A program made the position numbers and the translations under genes. Below, piece by piece: positions 28,308-38,175 of a DNA stretch of 64,000 nucleotides. The notes under the pieces are model-generated. The model saw nothing but the letters and a program-made list of their open reading frames with translations. It was not told the origin of the DNA and made no database searches. Within the stretch, counting starts at the first letter, position 1, and the number at the start of each line of letters is the position of its first letter. The DNA comes from Psychrobacter sp. Cmf 22.2 (GTDB taxonomy: Bacteria; Pseudomonadota; Gammaproteobacteria; Pseudomonadales; Moraxellaceae). The stretch is taken from assembly GCF_001921745.1 (NCBI RefSeq), contig NZ_MRYA01000007.1, forward strand, positions 101,172 to 165,171. Reading direction: 5' to 3'.

Positions 28308-30011
28308 ATGACTATCTCATCTTCAAATACCAATTCATCTCGAAACGTCGATTCAAAGGCTTTAACAAGCTATAGTGACTATTATAATAATTTTAATATG
28401 GATGCTTTGTTAACAGAAATCTTTGGCGAGCATCTGAACGATAGACTTAATGCTTATATGGCCTGCTGCGGTCGTCATGTGCGTGACGGCCGCGGCGATA
28501 ATCTAGCCTTAGTGCATGAAGATACCGCTGGTAATGTAACGCGTATGACTTTTGCAGAGCTTGATAAAGCAAGTGCGCAAGTGGCCAATTTATTAAAATC
28601 CTACGGCGTACAAGTTGGCGACCAAGTGGCGACCATGCTACCGCGTACCCCTGAGTTATTAGTCATTGTGTTGGCAACTTGGCGATTAGGTGCGATATAC
28701 CAGCCTTTATTTACCGCTTTTGGCTATGATTCAATCAAGTACCGCATGGACAAAGCTAACACTAAAGTAGTTTACACTAATCAAGAAAATCGTAGCAAGT
28801 TCGAAGATCTGGCCGAGCAAACCAAAATGGTCTTAATTGGTAGGGCAGACGATAGCAAGGCTTGGGGAGACGACAATTATAACGAGATGATAGCAACACA
28901 GTCGCAAGATATAGAACCAGTCTTGTTAGATACGGATGCGTCATTTTTGCAGATGTTTACCTCAGGTACCGTTGGCAAGTCAAAAGGTGTTAGTGTTCCA
29001 TTAGCCGCGTTGCCAGCTTTTTATTTGTATATGCGCTATGCCATTGATCTGCGCGAGAGTGATAACTACTGGAATATGGCAGATCCAGGCTGGGCGTATG
29101 GTTTGTACTATGCAATTACCGGACCTCTATTATTAGGTATCACGACTCATTTTAATGAAGCGGGTTTTGATGCGACCAATACGCGCGACTTTATAGTACG
29201 TCATAACATTACCAATTTAGCCTCTTCACCAACGGCATTTCGCATGATGAAATCCAGCGGTGTCTTTGAGGAAATTACTAAAAACAACCCTTCAAAATTA
29301 TCATTACGCTGTGCCAATTCAGCAGGCGAAACTTTAAATACTGAAGTAGTAAGCTGGATTGAAAATCATCTAGGCTGCAAAGTCTGTGATCAATATGGGC
29401 AGACAGAGACTGGAATGACCTGCTGTGAGCACCATGCCTTAGACCATGAATGCCCAGTCGGCTCAATGGGTATGGCTCTGCCAGGACATACTCTTGTCGT
29501 ATTAGATGATGACATGCAAGTATTGCCAGATGGCGAGCAAGGTCAGCTAGCAGTTGTAGTCAGTCAATCGCCAGCGTTTTATTTCCGTGGTTATAGCTGG
29601 AATGAAAAACAGGCTTTCTTTGAAGACTATTATCTGACAGGAGATGTGGTCGAGCGTCATAGCGATGGCAGCTATTGGTTCTCAGGGCGTGATGATGACA
29701 TCATTACGACGGCAGGTTATCGCGTTGGTCCAACTGATGTCGAAAACACTGTATTAGAACATGAGGCTGTTGCTGAGTCGGCCGCCGTCGGTGTCCCTGA
29801 TGAGGTGCGCGGACATAATATTAAGTCTTATGTGGTGCTAAAAGACGGCATCGAAGGCAGTGACGAGATTGCCCAGCAAATTAAAGACTTGGTACGTAAG
29901 CGCTTATCAACCCACGCTTATCCGCGAGAAATTGAATTTGTCGCAGCATTACCAAAGACGCCAAGCGGTAAGATTCAGCGCTTTTTATTACGAAGTTTGA
30001 CTGCTGAATAA
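28308..30011 (+). CDS. Acyl-CoA synthetase, AMP-forming (acetyl-CoA synthetase-like)
   Basis: A 567-residue adenylate-forming enzyme. The phosphate-binding loop is FTSGTVGKSKGV and the adenine motif CDQYGQTETGMTCCEH. TGD follows, then GRDDDIITTAGYRVGPTDVE, and the acylation lysine is in PKTPSGKIQRFLLR. It activates a carboxylic acid to its CoA ester via the acyl-AMP; the short- or medium-chain substrate is unknown. An SDR dehydrogenase of the 3-hydroxyacyl-CoA type follows 107 bases downstream on the same strand, so the two probably act together in acid degradation. AAAGGA precedes the ATG. Confidence 0.88.
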   Translation: MTISSSNTNSSRNVDSKALTSYSDYYNNFNMDALLTEIFGEHLNDRLNAYMACCGRHVRDGRGDNLALVHEDTAGNVTRMTFAELDKASAQVANLLKSYGVQVGDQVATMLPRTPELLVIVLATWRLGAIYQPLFTAFGYDSIKYRMDKANTKVVYTNQENRSKFEDLAEQTKMVLIGRADDSKAWGDDNYNEMIATQSQDIEPVLLDTDASFLQMFTSGTVGKSKGVSVPLAALPAFYLYMRYAIDLRESDNYWNMADPGWAYGLYYAITGPLLLGITTHFNEAGFDATNTRDFIVRHNITNLASSPTAFRMMKSSGVFEEITKNNPSKLSLRCANSAGETLNTEVVSWIENHLGCKVCDQYGQTETGMTCCEHHALDHECPVGSMGMALPGHTLVVLDDDMQVLPDGEQGQLAVVVSQSPAFYFRGYSWNEKQAFFEDYYLTGDVVERHSDGSYWFSGRDDDIITTAGYRVGPTDVENTVLEHEAVAESAAVGVPDEVRGHNIKSYVVLKDGIEGSDEIAQQIKDLVRKRLSTHAYPREIEFVAALPKTPSGKIQRFLLRSLTAE

Positions 30012-30118
30012 GCTGCTAAATGAACAGACTTAGTTGTCAAAATTTTTAATAATATTAACTAAAAGCTTTCTAATATTTTAACTAAAAATACAAAATCTCA
30101 AATAAATAAGGAATAATC

Positions 30119-30910
30119 ATGCAAATTCAACAACACAGCTTTTTGGTGACTGGTGGTGCATCAGGATTGGGTGAGGCAGTCGTTCGTGCCATCGTTAGTA
30201 AAGGCGGCAAAGCTGTCATCGCTGATTTGAATGAGTCGGCGGGACAAGCACTGGTCGATGAACTGGGTGACAATGTACGGTTTGTACGCTGTGATATCAC
30301 CAGTGGCGAAGAGGTACAGGCGGCTGTTGATAAGGCTGAAAAAGAATTTGGCGGTCTGCAAGGATCTATCAACTGTGCAGGTATTGCGGTCGTACAAAAG
30401 CTGCTCGATCGCGAAAACAATCCAGCGGAGCTTGATGCCTTTAGTCGCGGGGTTAATATTAACCTCGTTGGCTCTTTTAATGTGGCGCGTTTGGTCGCGG
30501 CTTCCATTGCTAAGCGCATAGCAAATAATAGTGATACAGAAAGCGCTGCAGAGAAGAACGCTGATAATGGGGTTATTGTTAATACTGCTTCTATTGCTGC
30601 TTTTGATGGGCAAGTAGGCCAAGCAAGTTATGCGTCGTCTAAAGCAGGCGTGGTCGGTCTGACTTTGCCACTCGCACGTGAGCTGGCACGTCATGGTATT
30701 CGCGTCATGACTGTCGCGCCTGGAGTATTTGCGACGCCTATGATGGATACCATCCCTGAAAAAGCGCGTGAGCAGTTAGAAGCGGGCGTCCCTTATCCTA
30801 AACGTTTGGGCGCTCCTGATGAGTTTGCCAAACTGGTCATGCATATCATCGACAACGCCTACTTAAATGGGGAAGTCATCCGTTTAGATGGTGCTATTCG
30901 TATGGTTTAA
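30119..30910 (+). CDS. SDR dehydrogenase, 3-hydroxyacyl-CoA dehydrogenase type II-like
   Basis: A 263-residue short-chain dehydrogenase. The NAD-binding motif is TGGASGLGEAVVRA, an aspartate after the second strand (VIADLNE) favours NAD over NADP, and the active-site motif is YASSKAG with the catalytic serine upstream in NTASIAAFDG. The overall pattern is that of HSD17B10-like 3-hydroxyacyl-CoA or 3-hydroxy-2-methylbutyryl-CoA dehydrogenases. It probably oxidises an intermediate made from the product of the upstream acyl-CoA synthetase. AAGGA precedes the ATG. No terminator was seen after it. Confidence 0.87.
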   Translation: MQIQQHSFLVTGGASGLGEAVVRAIVSKGGKAVIADLNESAGQALVDELGDNVRFVRCDITSGEEVQAAVDKAEKEFGGLQGSINCAGIAVVQKLLDRENNPAELDAFSRGVNINLVGSFNVARLVAASIAKRIANNSDTESAAEKNADNGVIVNTASIAAFDGQVGQASYASSKAGVVGLTLPLARELARHGIRVMTVAPGVFATPMMDTIPEKAREQLEAGVPYPKRLGAPDEFAKLVMHIIDNAYLNGEVIRLDGAIRMV

Positions 30911-31541
30911 TTCGTACTAGTTGACGGTAAGAGACAGATAACTCTTTGATATAAAATCTTTATTTATAAAAACCCCATAAATCTTAGCATAGCGCTTTAC
31001 TATTTATAATAGATTCGTGATTGGTCGATGTAGTAATATGTCTCCCCAATAAACAGCGATCATGAGTAAGGCGTATGTCATTTCTCTATACTTTCTTCGA
31101 TATAAATCGGCAAAAATTTGTTACGTTTGTAAATTAGCTTGGCTGTTATAGTTGGTATTAATATAAATATAGCAGCTTATATAAATAGCACCGACTACGA
31201 AGACAGCACTGTTTCATCATTCTAAAGCTCTTCTTATAATGCAGCCGTAAATAAAATCCTTATGAATCAATGTTTTGTTTGAAATTCTGTGCATACCTTG
31301 TGGTTACTGACTTTTATTAATAATTACTATCTATAATTTGTTAATTTAAGACGTCAACAAATCAGCCTTCTATATACTTCTTCAACGATCAAAACAGCGA
31401 TAAAGGTTATTATCATGTTATTACAGAACCGTATATCAACGTTATAATACCGTATATCTAGACTCTTTTATGTTACCTCTTCCTTTTTAATATTTCTGTG
31501 CTATTGTTTATAATCGCTTATATGAATATAGGGAGGAATCC
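30911..31541. other. 631-base AT-rich non-coding gap
   Basis: No open frame with a ribosome-binding site, clear terminator or named repeat was found between the SDR gene and the acyltransferase. The stretch is more AT-rich than its neighbours and must contain the acyltransferase promoter. A 29-codon frame starting near 31061 lacks a ribosome-binding site. Confidence 0.5.
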
Positions 31542-33515
31542 GTGTTTGAAAAGTACACCCACCATGAGTATCGAAACGACATCCAAGGACTGAGGGCCGT
31601 AGGTGCAATCATTATTATGGTGTTCCATATTTGGTTCAATAAGGTGTCAGGCGGGGTTGATGTATTTTTCGTCGTTTCCGGATTCTTGATGGCTTCAATT
31701 GTATTGAAAGGTTATTTTTTAAATGGCACGGCCAGCCCATTTCCTTTTTGGGGCGGCGTCATAAAAAGAGTCGCGCCCTCAGCGTATATTGTACTTGCAG
31801 CGACACTCGTTGCCAGCTACTTTATCTCATCTCCAGTTCTTATATATACGGTACTACACGAGATCATCGCCAGTGCCTTGCACCTTGAAAACATACAGTT
31901 AATTAGGCTTTCTGTCGATTATCTATCTACTGGTAGACCGCCAAGCCCAGTTCAGCAGTTTTGGGCATTGTCTATTCAAATGCAATTTTATGTGGTTTTT
32001 CCACTGATTCTTATTCCTCTTGCCTATCTTGCGAAGAAAAGACAAACATCAGCGCCTCTTTTTTTGGGGATAATTATTATTATATTGGCGTCCTTTGCCT
32101 ACGCTACTATGCTGGTCAAAGACGATCCAGCGATGAGTTATTTCAATCCACTGTCTAGAATTTGGGAGTTTTTCTTCGGTTCACTCTCCTTTCTTTTAAT
32201 CTCCAATGCCAAAAAAATAAAATATAGACAAATTTTAGGCATTTTGGGTATTGCTCTGATTATTGGCGGTGCAATCTTCATACCCAGAGGCGCAAGTTTT
32301 TCAGGCCCTGTATCCTTAATTCCTGTACTTGGTGCAGTTTTTATTATTATGTCAGGTGTCGGTGGTAAAGGCGTCGTAAACAACTTACTGTCAAATAAAT
32401 TCCTAGTATTTTTAGGGGGGATATCCTTCACTATCTATCTATGGCATTGGCCCATCTTGATATTTTATAAAGAATACTTCGGTTATGAATCTATCAGTCT
32501 CTTACAGGGGCTAATGATAATGATCGTATCTACGATTTTGGCTTACTTTACCAGCAAAAAAATAGAATCTCCTTTTAGAAGGATACCAAGAGAAAAAGTA
32601 TTGGTGAATTTTTCAATCGGAATTCTATTTTTCTTGCCTGTGATGGTAGCGGCTTTCGCCTTTAGACACGAAGTCGTCTCTACTACTGAAAATGCTAAGA
32701 TAGAATTGGAACAAAAATCTATTGAACCATTTACGGGTGATAAAATTTACTTAGAAGATGAAAGCTTCAAACCAGATCGCGAACGTCTGCTTACGATAAA
32801 GCAAAGAGTCCCTGCTGCCTATGCTGCGGGTTGTAATCAATCTATGGATGGCGAGGAGGTGACTACTTGCGACTTTGGAGATTTGACGTCTGATCGTGAG
32901 ATAGTACTGGCAGGAGGGTCTCATGCAGTGCAATGGATCACTGCACTAGACACCATCGGTAAAGATAATAACTTCAAAGTTATCAATATGACAAAGGCGG
33001 GTTGCCCGTTAGGAGTAGTAGAAGATTCTAACGAGTCTTGCCATAAATGGAATGAAGAAGCGGTTGAGAAAATTATAGAGATAGCACCTTATGCTGTTAT
33101 CACCAACTCTACTAGAACGGTGGTAGACCAAAAGGAGTTTATCCCTCAATCTTATATTGATACTTGGAAAGTAATCTCTGATAACGAAATAGATGTGATT
33201 GGTATAAGAGACAATCCTCGCTTTAGTTTTGATGTACCAGACTGCTTACATAGAAGTAGGAATGTAGCAGATACAGATGCCTGTGTCATAGATCGGACAG
33301 ACGCTTTATTGCCGACTGATCCTACTATAGAGTATCAAGACATTATTACAGGTATTGATATGTCAGATATGTTCTGTACCGCTGAAAAATGTCCAACTAC
33401 TTTTTCTGGAAAAATAATGTATCGCGATGCAGAACACATCAGTATAGAGTATGCACATTTTATAAAAGATAAATTTGAAGATAAACTAAAAGAAGCGTTA
33501 TCTACGGTTAGTTAA
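31542..33515 (+). CDS. Membrane O-acyltransferase with C-terminal SGNH domain (OafA/YrhL type)
   Basis: A 657-residue protein. The N-terminal part is an acyltransferase-3 membrane domain with about ten helices and the signature YRNDIQGLRAVGAIIIMVFHIW (catalytic histidine at its end, start to 370 or so). The C-terminal periplasmic SGNH-like domain has AGGSHAVQW as its nucleophile block and DAEHIS as the Asp-x-x-His block. Such enzymes add acetyl or other acyl groups to lipopolysaccharide O-antigen or other surface glycans. The start is GTG at 31542 with GGGAGG five bases before it. The AT-rich leader and single-gene layout suggest an acquired or variable surface-modification gene. Confidence 0.88.
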   Translation: MFEKYTHHEYRNDIQGLRAVGAIIIMVFHIWFNKVSGGVDVFFVVSGFLMASIVLKGYFLNGTASPFPFWGGVIKRVAPSAYIVLAATLVASYFISSPVLIYTVLHEIIASALHLENIQLIRLSVDYLSTGRPPSPVQQFWALSIQMQFYVVFPLILIPLAYLAKKRQTSAPLFLGIIIIILASFAYATMLVKDDPAMSYFNPLSRIWEFFFGSLSFLLISNAKKIKYRQILGILGIALIIGGAIFIPRGASFSGPVSLIPVLGAVFIIMSGVGGKGVVNNLLSNKFLVFLGGISFTIYLWHWPILIFYKEYFGYESISLLQGLMIMIVSTILAYFTSKKIESPFRRIPREKVLVNFSIGILFFLPVMVAAFAFRHEVVSTTENAKIELEQKSIEPFTGDKIYLEDESFKPDRERLLTIKQRVPAAYAAGCNQSMDGEEVTTCDFGDLTSDREIVLAGGSHAVQWITALDTIGKDNNFKVINMTKAGCPLGVVEDSNESCHKWNEEAVEKIIEIAPYAVITNSTRTVVDQKEFIPQSYIDTWKVISDNEIDVIGIRDNPRFSFDVPDCLHRSRNVADTDACVIDRTDALLPTDPTIEYQDIITGIDMSDMFCTAEKCPTTFSGKIMYRDAEHISIEYAHFIKDKFEDKLKEALSTVS

Positions 33516-33550
33516 GAACATTTAAAACTTTTAAATTAGTACAAAAAGAG

Positions 33551-33590
33551 CTTGGAGCGTTGGTTTAGCCAACGCTTTGGGCTTTTTTCG
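33551..33590 (+). terminator. Intrinsic terminator after the acyltransferase gene
   Basis: AGCGTTGG (33556-33563) pairs with CCAACGCT (33569-33576) around a 5-base loop. The stem extends imperfectly outward and a T6 tract follows. It is placed 36-75 bases beyond the stop. Confidence 0.85.
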
Positions 33591-33798
33591 TTTTAATAGA
33601 TTCTAAAACAGTAGATGTTACAATTTTTCCTTTTTTTATAACGTTTTGATTTTGAAGTATTCTCTTGAAATACCTACCAAACACACCAAATAATATCTGT
33701 AATCAATACCAATACTGTGAGTAAGGTTTAAACAATAAATAGTATTTTTGCACTGTTACCAACAAGTCATTAACCAGTATTGACACTATATATTTTTA

Positions 33799-33827
33799 GT
33801 TGAAATGCAAGATATTATCCCGCATAT
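33799..33827 (+). promoter_or_regulatory. Sigma-32-like heat-shock promoter of clpB
   Basis: GTTGAAA (33799-33805) matches the sigma-32 -35 box CTTGAAA at six of seven bases. CCGCATAT (33820-33827) matches the -10 box CCCCATNT at all but one defined base. The 14-base spacer is in the preferred range. It lies 84 bases upstream of the clpB ATG. clpB is a classic heat-shock gene, so position and sequence agree. Confidence 0.75.
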
Positions 33828-33910
33828 ATATAGCAGACAAACAGAGGGCGTATATTATAGGCCTGTTATAAAAACTGTTAAAAAAATATGAATTATAAAA
33901 GGATTACCCT

Positions 33911-36508
33911 ATGAGATTTGAAAAGTTTACGCAAAAGCTGCAGGCCGCTATCCAAGAGGCACAAAGCTTGGCATTAGGACGTGATAATACGGGCATTGAC
34001 CCAGTGCACTTGCTTGCCGTTCTACTGCAGGATGAATCCAATTTATCTATCTGTCAGCAAGCAGGTGCCTCTATTCCTGCACTAAAAAATGGCGTGGCAA
34101 AAGCATTAGACAATCAAGCCAAGATTAGCGAGCCGACAGGGGATGTAAACCTAAACCCAAACGCAGTCAAAATTCTAAATCTTGCAGATCGTCAAGCGCA
34201 AAAAGCTGGTGATGATTTTATTGCCACTGAATGGGTCATATTGGCACTGGCTGAACAAGGTGAGACCAAAAAGATATTTGAGAGTGCTGGCGTGACTGCT
34301 GATAAGTTAAAAGCAGTTATCGAGCAATTACGTGGTAATGATAAAGTAGACAATCAAAACGCTGAAGATCAGCGTGATGCGCTCAACAAGTATACGATAA
34401 ATCTGACCGAGCGAGCAGAGCTTGGCAAGCTCGACCCCGTCATCGGCCGTGATGAAGAGATTCGCCGTACTATTCAGGTTCTCTCGCGCCGTACCAAAAA
34501 CAACCCCGTACTCATCGGTGAGCCAGGTGTCGGTAAGACGGCTATCGTTGAAGGTCTAGCACAAAAAATTATTCAAAAAGATGTGCCAGAAGGATTGCGT
34601 AATAAAGAAGTGCTGTCTTTAGATCTGGGCGCATTGATAGCTGGAGCGAAATTCCGCGGAGAGTTTGAAGAGCGTCTCAAAAGCGTACTGAGTGACTTGG
34701 CCAAGCAAGAAGGCAATGTCATCTTGTTTATTGATGAGCTGCATACCATGGTTGGTGCGGGCAAAACTGATGGCGCGATGGATGCAGGGAACATGCTAAA
34801 GCCTGCATTAGCACGCGGTGAGCTACATTGCGTTGGGGCAACGACCTTGGATGAGTATCGCCAATATATCGAAAAAGACGCGGCGCTTGAGCGTCGTTTC
34901 CAAAAGGTATTGGTTGATGAGCCGACGGTTGAAGATACAATTGCTATTTTGCGAGGTCTAAAAGAGCGTTATGAGCTGCATCACGGTGTCGACATTCAAG
35001 ACAGCGCGATTATCGCAGCGGCGCGTATGAGTCATCGCTATATTACCGATCGTAAATTGCCAGATAAGGCCATTGATTTGATTGATGAAGCGGCAAGTCG
35101 TCTGCGTATGGAGATGGATAGTAAACCTGAAGCTTTAGGCAAACTTGATAGCCGTCTGATTCAGCTAAAGATGCAGCGTGAAGTGCTCAAAAATGAAGAA
35201 GATGCGGGCGCACGAGCTGAGCGTAAAGTACTTGATACGCAAATAGAAGAGCTTGAAAAAGAATACGCTGATCTTAATGAAGTCTGGCAAGCAGAAAAAG
35301 CTTTGGTCAAAGGCAGTCAGCAGCTAAAAGATGAGCTTGATAAAGCGCGTATTGCTTATGATAAAGCCAGTCGTGAAGGCGATTATGAGACCATGAGTAA
35401 ACTGCAGTATGAGACCATTCCACAGCTTGAGCGCCGTATCAATGAGTCTGATCTGGCTGAGCAAGAAGAGCAGACAGGTGAGCCTACAGGTGTAAAATTA
35501 CTGCGTAATAAAGTCACCGATAATGAGATCGCTGAAGTGGTAGCAGCGGCGACTGGTATTCCTGTCAGTAAGATGATGCAAGGTGAACGTGATAAGATGC
35601 TAGCGATGGAGGACAAACTCCACGAGCGCGTTATCGGTCAGGATGAAGCGGTCGAGTCAGTTGCTAATGCAGTACGTCGTAGCCGTGCAGGCTTGTCTGA
35701 CCCCAATCGTCCTTCTGGCTCGTTTTTATTCCTAGGACCAACAGGGGTTGGTAAGACTGAGCTGACTAAGTCTTTGGCAAACTTCTTATTCGATAGTGAA
35801 GATGCGATGGTGCGTATCGACATGAGTGAGTTTATGGAAAAGCACAGTGTCAGCCGCTTGGTAGGTGCGCCTCCTGGTTATGTCGGTTACGAAGAAGGTG
35901 GTACATTGACAGAAGCTGTACGCCGTAAGCCTTATAGTGTGATATTGTTTGATGAGGTAGAAAAAGCGCATCCTGATGTGTTCAATATCTTATTGCAAGT
36001 TTTGGATGATGGGCGCTTGACTGATTCGCAAGGTCGCGTTGTAGACTTTAAGAATACTGTCATCATTATGACCAGTAATTTGGGTTCACATAAGATCCAA
36101 GAGATGGTCGGTGAAGATTACCAGGACATTAAAGCGGCAGTGATGGAGTCGGTTGGTGAGCATTTCCGTCCCGAGTTTGTAAACCGTATTGATGAGATTG
36201 TAGTGTTCCATGCGCTCGGACAAGAACAAATGGCCGGCATTGCTGATATCCAACTAGAGCGTCTGCGTCGCCGTTTACAAGATCGTGAGTTAGATATTAC
36301 CTTATCTGATGAGGCGATGAATCAGTTGGTCGCAGTAGGTTATGACCCAGTATATGGTGCGCGTCCGCTAAAACGTGCAATCCAGCAAGAGATTGAAAAC
36401 CCATTGTCATTAAAATTGCTGGCAGGTGACTTTGTCGCTGGTGACATTATCAAAGTCGATGTAGATGTGGATGATAAGCTGACCTTTGATAAGCTTAGAA
36501 TGAGTTAA
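33911..36508 (+). CDS. clpB: ATP-dependent disaggregase ClpB
   Basis: An 865-residue Hsp100 chaperone of standard length. The N-domain covers residues 1-145. The first AAA+ ring has Walker A GEPGVGKT (203-210) and Walker [12 protein letters not shown] long coiled-coil middle domain spans about 400-530. The second AAA+ ring has [10 protein letters not shown] near 608 and [13 protein letters not shown]. Absence of a ClpP-docking loop, and the presence of the middle domain, separate it from ClpA. It threads aggregated proteins together with DnaK. A sigma-32-like promoter lies upstream and a terminator directly downstream. Confidence 0.97.
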   Translation: MRFEKFTQKLQAAIQEAQSLALGRDNTGIDPVHLLAVLLQDESNLSICQQAGASIPALKNGVAKALDNQAKISEPTGDVNLNPNAVKILNLADRQAQKAGDDFIATEWVILALAEQGETKKIFESAGVTADKLKAVIEQLRGNDKVDNQNAEDQRDALNKYTINLTERAELGKLDPVIGRDEEIRRTIQVLSRRTKNNPVLIGEPGVGKTAIVEGLAQKIIQKDVPEGLRNKEVLSLDLGALIAGAKFRGEFEERLKSVLSDLAKQEGNVILFIDELHTMVGAGKTDGAMDAGNMLKPALARGELHCVGATTLDEYRQYIEKDAALERRFQKVLVDEPTVEDTIAILRGLKERYELHHGVDIQDSAIIAAARMSHRYITDRKLPDKAIDLIDEAASRLRMEMDSKPEALGKLDSRLIQLKMQREVLKNEEDAGARAERKVLDTQIEELEKEYADLNEVWQAEKALVKGSQQLKDELDKARIAYDKASREGDYETMSKLQYETIPQLERRINESDLAEQEEQTGEPTGVKLLRNKVTDNEIAEVVAAATGIPVSKMMQGERDKMLAMEDKLHERVIGQDEAVESVANAVRRSRAGLSDPNRPSGSFLFLGPTGVGKTELTKSLANFLFDSEDAMVRIDMSEFMEKHSVSRLVGAPPGYVGYEEGGTLTEAVRRKPYSVILFDEVEKAHPDVFNILLQVLDDGRLTDSQGRVVDFKNTVIIMTSNLGSHKIQEMVGEDYQDIKAAVMESVGEHFRPEFVNRIDEIVVFHALGQEQMAGIADIQLERLRRRLQDRELDITLSDEAMNQLVAVGYDPVYGARPLKRAIQQEIENPLSLKLLAGDFVAGDIIKVDVDVDDKLTFDKLRMS

Positions 36509-36533
36509 TAACGCTAAAATTTAGTACAAAATC

Positions 36534-36572
36534 AACCTCTTATTTGCAATAGCAGATAAGGGGTTTTTTTGT
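36534..36572 (+). terminator. Intrinsic terminator after clpB
   Basis: A 12-bp stem with two G-T type pairs (CCTCTTATTTGC with GCAGATAAGGGG) and a 4-base loop, followed by T7. It lies 25 bases beyond the clpB stop. Confidence 0.85.
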
Positions 36573-36645
36573 ACAAAAACATAATTTGTACCTTGATAGG
36601 GTTGTCACTTGCTATATTAGATAAAAGCAGATTGATAGGGAGAGC

Positions 36646-37887
36646 ATGATGATAATCACTACCAAGCACGTAAAGATACCTTTGAGCATAGTAGCGTTAC
36701 TATTTAGCGCCTCTGCTTGTTCTAACCCAACTACAGTAAATACCGATACAGCACCTACGCAAACAAAAGCGTCCGATAATGCTGCTAATGATGTCCAAAA
36801 AAGCACTATCAAACCTGAATTTACGACTAAAGAGTTTGCGACCTTTGATGAGCCATGGGCGATGACTGCGCTACCCAAAACAGCAAATGACCCCCTCAAA
36901 TTACTCGTTACTCAAAAAACAGGCGAGCTCTTTATCGTTGATACTCAAACGGGTAATAAAACCCAAGTCAATGGTGTGCCAAGTGTGGCTTATGGCGGAC
37001 AGGGTGGTCTTGGCGATATTATTTTAGCGCCTGATTTTGCAACGAATCAGATGGTATATATTAGTTATGTCGAAGCAGGAGACGGTTCCGACAACAATAC
37101 TTTTGGTGCTAAGGTGATCAAAGCCAAACTTGTAGGGTTAGATACTGATGCGCCAAGTCTGCAGGCCATCACACCAATTTGGCAGCAGACTCCAAAAGTA
37201 AAAGGCCAAGGTCATTATAGTCATCGATTGCTATTTTCTCCTGATGGGCAGTACTTATACATCAGTTCAGGAGAGCGGCAGAAAAAAGACCCTGCGCAAG
37301 ATATGACCGTTAATTTGGGTAAAATAATTCGGTTAAACGCTGATGGATCTGTGCCCAAAGACAATCCATTTGCAGGTAATACTCGCAACATTGCTTCACA
37401 GTTTTGGACGATAGGTCATCGTAATGTGCTTGGTATGGCATTTGATGAGTCAGGCAGATTGTGGGCTAATGAGATGGGACCACGCGGTGGTGATGAATTT
37501 AATCTTATTAAAAAAGGCAACAACTATGGCTGGCCCGTGGTTTCTAATGGCCGTAACTATTCAGGCACTGATATTCCTGATCACGATACCCGTCCTGAGT
37601 TCGAGCCGCCTAAGATTACGTGGACACCCGTCATTTCACCCTCGTCCATCAGTATCTATACTGCTGGTAATCAAGATGATTTTCCAGAATGGCAAGGAGA
37701 TGCCCTTATGAGTGGCTTATCATCTAAAGCTTTAATCGTGGTCGATATGAAAGAGACAGGGGAAGCGTCTGAGCGTTATCGCTATGATATGGGCGCCCGT
37801 ATTCGTGATGTTTTAGCAGTCGATGGCGAAGTGTGGGTACTAGAAGATGGCGATAATGGTAGGTTGTTACAGCTCTTGCCAAAATAG
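36646..37887 (+). CDS. PQQ-dependent sugar dehydrogenase-like protein (YliI/Asd family), exported
   Basis: A 413-residue soluble glucose/sorbosone dehydrogenase-fold beta-propeller. Recognised pieces are AYGGQGGLGDIILAPDF, GHYSHRLLFSPDGQYLYISS, FWTIGHRNVLGMAFD and NEMGPRGGDEFNLI, which carry the PQQ and calcium contacts of the family. The N-terminus has a hydrophobic signal ending in SASAC at about residue 25, probably a lipoprotein cleavage site though the -3 position is not the usual leucine. A periplasmic aldose dehydrogenase is the best guess. No PQQ synthesis genes are in the window, so cofactor supply is unknown. GGGAGAG precedes the ATG. Confidence 0.86.
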   Translation: MMIITTKHVKIPLSIVALLFSASACSNPTTVNTDTAPTQTKASDNAANDVQKSTIKPEFTTKEFATFDEPWAMTALPKTANDPLKLLVTQKTGELFIVDTQTGNKTQVNGVPSVAYGGQGGLGDIILAPDFATNQMVYISYVEAGDGSDNNTFGAKVIKAKLVGLDTDAPSLQAITPIWQQTPKVKGQGHYSHRLLFSPDGQYLYISSGERQKKDPAQDMTVNLGKIIRLNADGSVPKDNPFAGNTRNIASQFWTIGHRNVLGMAFDESGRLWANEMGPRGGDEFNLIKKGNNYGWPVVSNGRNYSGTDIPDHDTRPEFEPPKITWTPVISPSSISIYTAGNQDDFPEWQGDALMSGLSSKALIVVDMKETGEASERYRYDMGARIRDVLAVDGEVWVLEDGDNGRLLQLLPK

Positions 37888-38004
37888 AGATATTCACGCT
37901 TATTTTAACTATATGCTTTTACCATATAGTTGCTTTAACGATAACCAACTTTTGATGTAGCAAGGATTAAAATTGTTAGAAAATCGATAAGTTAAGAGCA
38001 AATA

Positions 38005-38028
38005 TTAATGCTTAATGCTTAATGCTTA
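38005..38028. repeat. Heptamer tandem repeat (TTAATGC, three copies plus partial)
   Basis: Three exact consecutive TTAATGC units plus TTA lie in the 288-base gap upstream of the first BCCT gene. Like the 12507-12530 repeat, the unit is seven bases long. Unit-number change would alter promoter spacing if the promoter overlaps; otherwise no function is evident. Confidence 0.65.
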
Positions 38029-38175
38029 CTATAATTACTGTCTTCAACTCTGTTACAAGCTGTTAATCTGAAGTATTGCAATCAGTTGCAAACTTGTAAG
38101 TACTTGAATTAGATTTGATAGTTATGAAATATCTTGTTATTGTTAGCCTCTTAAAAAATTAAGGCAAATTTACAG

